DNA of 8,917 nucleotides from an uncultured Selenomonadales bacterium (lineage in GTDB: Bacteria > Bacillota > Negativicutes > Selenomonadales > Selenomonadaceae): positions 1-8,917 of the forward strand of contig CAMVAG010000082.1 in assembly GCA_947165405.1 (NCBI GenBank). Direction: 5' to 3'. Both the position numbers and the translations under genes were made by a program. The notes beneath the pieces are model-generated. The model did not search any database, had not been told where the DNA came from, and saw only the letters and a program-made list of their open reading frames with translations. Shown here piece after piece: positions 6,701 through 8,917 of the stretch (its first letter is position 1; each line of letters begins with the position of its first letter).

Positions 6701-6810
6701 CCGGCCGTCACGGATGACGGCCGCCGGCGATATGAACAGGATGTTCATCCGCCGGTCAAACGCCCTTTTCTTTTGCTACTTTTCTTTTGGGCGCTGCAAA
6801 AGAAAAGTAG
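6701..6810. repeat. Composite palindromic element of three hairpins
   Basis: Three hairpins lie back to back. GGCCGTCA/TGACGGCC (6703-6710, 6715-6722) is perfect with loop CGGA. CCGGCG/CGCCGG (6724-6729, 6750-6755) encloses ATGAACA/TGTTCAT (6732-6738, 6742-6748) around a 3-base loop. CTACTTTTCTTTTG (6776-6789) pairs perfectly over 14 bp with 6797-6810 around GGCGCTG. CTTTTCTTTTG also occurs at 6765-6775, and CGCCC (6761-6765) can pair with GGGCG (6789-6793), so alternative folds exist. There is no coding potential. The form is that of a dispersed intergenic repeat (REP or MITE-like); repeats in other genomes with CTTTTCTTTTG-type arms come to mind from memory only. Confidence 0.75.
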
Positions 6811-6951
6811 ATTTAAAAATTAAAATTCATTGAACCGCTAAATCGGAGCCGTCACTGTAATTTACCAACAGTCCCTAACAACTAACCACAAATCGGAACA
6901 ATTTCCCGTCAAACACGACCGATTTAAATCTGAAACGATAATGAATGCCCG
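6811..6951 (+). other. Non-coding stretch with short AAATCGG repeats
   Basis: No credible gene lies here. AAATCGGA occurs at 6840-6847 and again at 6890-6897, exactly 50 bases apart. CCGATTT at 6919-6925 is the inverse of the second copy, and the 10-base palindrome GATTTAAATC follows at 6921-6930. These sites lie 22-110 bases above the -35 box of the HPr-like gene, where activator or repressor sites would be expected. The motif is short and chance cannot be excluded. Confidence 0.35.
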
Positions 6952-6980
6952 TTGCCCGAACTTGAACACTCTGCTATAAT
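6952..6980 (+). promoter_or_regulatory. Predicted sigma-A promoter of the HPr-like gene
   Basis: TTGCCC (6952-6957), a 17-base spacer and a consensus TATAAT (6975-6980) with an extended -10 TG at 6972-6973. Transcription would begin near 6987, leaving a purine-rich leader of about 50 bases with two GCAAGG units before the AAGGAG site at 7023-7028. Confidence 0.75.
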
Positions 6981-7037
6981 ACACTCGACGCAAGGAAGCG
7001 CAGCAAGGTCAAAAGGAAATTTAAGGAGTTGTTCAAA

Positions 7038-7376
7038 ATGAAACGCGCATACAAGTTTAAAAATGATAATAGAGAAGCAGCGTGCGCTGAAGTTTCGACG
7101 ACGCGTGCAAAAGAAGTTTCTTTTATTCTGGTTGCCAAAGGCGTGCTCGGTTTCAGAGAGAGCGCGCACATAATCAAGGTAGCCGAGAACACCGGCTGTT
7201 CCATCAGTATCGCTTCAGGCAAAAATTACGCCACGAACAAGAGCATCCTCTCGCTGGTCAATCTCGGTATCACAGACGGCAAAAGCCTCGTGCTAAACAT
7301 AAAGGGCGAACGCAACGAGGAAGCTTTCCGCGAAATTTCAAAGATTATCGCGGGCGAAACCGACGGCAACAGCTGA
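7038..7376 (+). CDS. HPr-family protein lacking the active-site histidine (Crh-like)
   Basis: A 112-residue protein of HPr fold with a 23-residue N-terminal extension. Aligned by eye without gaps to B. subtilis HPr, its GVLGFRESA (35-43) replaces the GIHARPA loop: Gly38 (Phe39 if shifted by one) sits where phosphorylatable His15 should be, while Arg40 matches Arg17. The regulatory Ser46 region is kept as NKSILSLVNLGI (67-78), with Ser69 as the equivalent serine. It therefore should not carry phosphate from enzyme I to EIIA, but could be a target of an HPr kinase and a cofactor of CcpA, as Crh is in Bacillus. That role is inference; HPr kinase and CcpA are not in this window. The ATG at 7038 follows AAGGAG by 9 bases; a TTG at 7029 abuts that site and is unlikely. 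It is a single-gene unit between its own promoter and terminator. Confidence 0.85.
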   Translation: MKRAYKFKNDNREAACAEVSTTRAKEVSFILVAKGVLGFRESAHIIKVAENTGCSISIASGKNYATNKSILSLVNLGITDGKSLVLNIKGERNEEAFREISKIIAGETDGNS

Positions 7377-7415
7377 TGTGAAATCATCTTAACCCACCTA
7401 CTCATAAACCCAATT

Positions 7416-7456
7416 AAAAAGCCTCCGACAAAAAATTTCGGAGGCTTCTTTTTTTT
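7416..7456. terminator. Bidirectional intrinsic terminator
   Basis: GCCTCCGA (7421-7428) pairs with TCGGAGGC (7438-7445) around a 9-base loop. Five A residues precede it and a T-rich run (7446-7456) follows, so it can end transcripts from both sides. It lies between the convergent HPr-like and lipoprotein genes. Confidence 0.9.
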
Positions 7457-7463
7457 GCAAGCA

Positions 7464-7916
7464 TTAATTCTTGAGGAAACTTACGCGGACATTTCCTGTG
7501 CCAAAAATTTTTTCCAAGTCGGCAGGATTATCGATTCGCCCCAAGCGCGTGTAACTGTAACTTGTCACAAAATCCTTGTAAAAAATTACGAGGCAATCGG
7601 AGCCGAACAACATTAAATCGCCCGCATGAATTTGCTTGACGCGGACGGCATCGCCCGGCAAATTTTTTTCCAAGTAACAAAATTTTTCGTTGCCGTTGAG
7701 CTCGTTCATTTCGACTTCAAGCGGAAGCATTTCGGCGAAGGCGCGGACAGTCGGATTGTTTTCCAATGTTGCCGAAAAATTTTTGCCGTTGACTTGAACC
7801 GTGAAAGAATTTTTCATTGGTATCGTCTCCTTGATTTCGTTCGGGGTCGCTTGAGAATTTTCGCCGCAACCCGTCACAAGCAACGCCGCGAAAATTATCA
7901 ACAAAAATTTTTTCAA
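7464..7916 (-). CDS. Lipoprotein with cyclophilin-like fold domain
   Basis: A 150-residue exported lipoprotein. Residues 1-16 are a signal peptide (MKK, then hydrophobic FLLIIFAALL) ending in the lipobox LVTG-Cys17; a short polar spacer follows. Residues 36-148 look like the bacterial cyclophilin-like family (Cyclophil_like2): VNGKNFSATLENNPTVRAF (43-61), LPLEVEMNELNGNEKFCYL (64-82), IHAGDLMLFGSDCLVIFY (96-113) and SYTRLGRI (120-127). The family fold is known but the function is not, and I would not call it a prolyl isomerase. The start is TTG, with GGAGG 7 bases upstream; the nearby ATG at the gdpP stop reads into a stop codon. It begins 12 bases after gdpP and has no visible promoter of its own, so the two are probably cotranscribed. 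Confidence 0.8.
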   Translation of the reverse strand: MKKFLLIIFAALLVTGCGENSQATPNEIKETIPMKNSFTVQVNGKNFSATLENNPTVRAFAEMLPLEVEMNELNGNEKFCYLEKNLPGDAVRVKQIHAGDLMLFGSDCLVIFYKDFVTSYSYTRLGRIDNPADLEKIFGTGNVRVSFLKN

Positions 7917-7928
7917 GTCAAAGCCTCC

Positions 7929-8917
7929 TCATTTACTCGCCGCGTTGTCAGTTTCGGCAATGTATTTGCGCGCCGCGTCAACGACGGATTTTTTCAGCTC
8001 CGGCAACGGGATGTTTTTGACTTGCGCGCCTGCAACGTTTTGATGTCCGCCGCCGCCAAACTTTTCCATGATAACTTGAACGTTCAAATCGCCGCCCGAC
8101 CTCGCGCTTATCCCGACGGTATCATTTTTCATTTGGAAGAGGATAATCGTCATGCGCACGCCTTCGACTCGCAAGAGACCGTCCGCCGCTTGACCTGCAA
8201 TGGCTTGAACGTTCGGGATAATGTTTTTGATAAAAGAAACAACCAGCCCGCCTTCGAAATATTCCGATTGCGCTTCCGTCTTGGCAAGCGAAACCGTCGT
8301 CTCGTAATCCGATTTGAAAAGATAATTCACGACGACGGGATCTGCTCCGCTGCGACGAAGATAAGCCGCCGCCTCGAAAGTCCTCGCGCCCGCTTGAATG
8401 GAAAAATTTTTTGTGTCAACGACTATGCCGGAATAAAGCGCGGTCGCCGCCAATTTTCCGATTCTGATTTTGTCGTCGAAGTACATTAAAAGTTCCGTGA
8501 CCATTTCGCACGTCGAAGAAGAACCCGGCTCAAGATAACTTATCGCGGGATTTTTAATCGTGTTTTCGCTGCGGCGGTGGTGGTCAATGACGATGACATT
8601 TTTTATCCGCTCAAGCAACACGGGCGCGGCAACGAGTTTCGGAATGAAAGTATCGACGACGACCAAAAGCGGCTCAAGCGCGGTGGAAACGGTAACTTCA
8701 CTTGCGCTGACGAACATATCCTTGTAAGCTTCGTCCTTTTCGAGGAGGTCAACAATTTTTTCGACGCTGTCAAGCCAATTGCTCAAGACGATGTGCACGG
8801 GCTTGTTGAGGTTCTTCGCCATGAGCGCAACGCCGACCGCTGCCCCGAAGGCGTCGTAATCCTCGCGGGTATGTCCCATGATAAAAACTTCGTCCGCCGC
8901 CTCCATGTTTTCGCGAA
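7929..8917 (-). CDS. gdpP: Cyclic-di-AMP phosphodiesterase GdpP, C-terminal part
   Basis: The DHH/DHHA1 catalytic part of a GdpP-type enzyme, which hydrolyses c-di-AMP to pApA. The reading frame stays open to the window edge (codons for Arg-Glu-Asn precede the ATG at 8906). That ATG is probably internal, since GdpP has membrane, PAS and GGDEF-like domains before this point. Counting from it: MGHTREDYDAFGAA (10-23) with metal-binding aspartates, VVVDT (82-86), the DHH triad IDHHRRS (107-113), GIVVDTKNFS (160-169), RTFEAAAYLRRSGADP (175-190) and the DHHA1 motif GGGGHQNVAGA (284-294). All expected metal and substrate motifs are present, so it should be active. The downstream neighbour is a lipoprotein gene 12 bases away. 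Confidence 0.92.
   Translation of the reverse strand, partial: RENMEAADEVFIMGHTREDYDAFGAAVGVALMAKNLNKPVHIVLSNWLDSVEKIVDLLEKDEAYKDMFVSASEVTVSTALEPLLVVVDTFIPKLVAAPVLLERIKNVIVIDHHRRSENTIKNPAISYLEPGSSSTCEMVTELLMYFDDKIRIGKLAATALYSGIVVDTKNFSIQAGARTFEAAAYLRRSGADPVVVNYLFKSDYETTVSLAKTEAQSEYFEGGLVVSFIKNIIPNVQAIAGQAADGLLRVEGVRMTIILFQMKNDTVGISARSGGDLNVQVIMEKFGGGGHQNVAGAQVKNIPLPELKKSVVDAARKYIAETDNAASK

Noticed and set aside
6368..6823. Plus-strand frame of 151 codons running from nnrD into the intergenic region
   Set aside because: Most of it overlaps nnrD out of frame, then reads through the nnrD terminator and the hairpin element; no start site is supported.
6941..6979. A 12-codon frame starting at an ATG just upstream of the HPr-like promoter
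   Set aside because: It has no ribosome binding site and its stop codon lies in the -10 box, so it would not be on the predicted transcript.
5031..8410. Very frequent AAAATTTTT-like strings across the window
   Set aside because: They mostly encode Lys-Ile-Phe or Glu-Lys-Phe stretches, or lie in AT-rich spacers. This looks like codon and base preference rather than a signal.
7626..8489. Plus-strand frame of 287 codons opposite the lipoprotein and gdpP genes
   Set aside because: The minus-strand genes carry clear family motifs; this frame has none and crosses their gene boundary.

Overview
The window suggests a low-to-mid GC member of the Bacillota. Strong AGGAGG-type ribosome binding sites, a SorC/GutM-controlled sorbitol PTS operon, a GdpP-type c-di-AMP phosphodiesterase and an HPr/Crh-like protein all point there. 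The class Negativicutes (Selenomonas-like) is my best guess, but this is inference from gene content and style, not a measured placement. No rRNA, tRNA, CRISPR array, transposase or phage gene is visible.

Region 1 (80-4901, minus strand) is a complete glucitol/sorbitol uptake and catabolism operon. Its order of transcription is a SorC-family regulator (gutR-like), the activator GutM, EIIC (srlA), EIIB-C (srlE) and a protein joining EIIA (srlB) to a sorbitol-6-phosphate 2-dehydrogenase of the Klebsiella SorD type. Two architectures are unusual. SrlE carries two almost identical EIIB domains in tandem, and EIIA is fused to the enzyme that oxidises the transported sorbitol-6-phosphate. The expected phosphate path is PEP -> EI -> HPr -> His46 of the EIIA domain -> a Cys in one or both EIIB domains -> sorbitol entering through SrlA/SrlE. 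The fused dehydrogenase would then yield fructose-6-phosphate. Three gaps in the operon (below srlB-sorD, between srlE and srlB-sorD, between gutM and srlA) hold imperfect palindromic repeats, two of them built from GGAATTA/TAATTCC-like heptamers.

Region 2 (4827-5093) is a divergent regulatory region. It has one promoter for the sorbitol operon, one for nnrD, and a terminator-like hairpin between them that no annotated gene explains.

Region 3 (5094-6650, plus strand) is nnrD, the bifunctional NAD(P)HX repair enzyme, ending in an intrinsic terminator. The next 387 bases before the following gene contain that terminator, a composite element of three consecutive hairpins (6701-6810), a stretch with short AAATCGG repeats, and a good sigma-A-type promoter.

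Region 4 (7038-7376, plus strand) is a single-gene unit for an HPr-fold protein. It has lost the phosphorylatable His15 but keeps the KSI segment around regulatory Ser46, so it resembles Crh rather than a working PTS phosphocarrier. It ends at a bidirectional terminator shared with region 5.

Region 5 (7464-8917, minus strand) is gdpP (its 5' end lies outside the window), followed after 12 bases by a small lipoprotein with a cyclophilin-like domain that starts at TTG.
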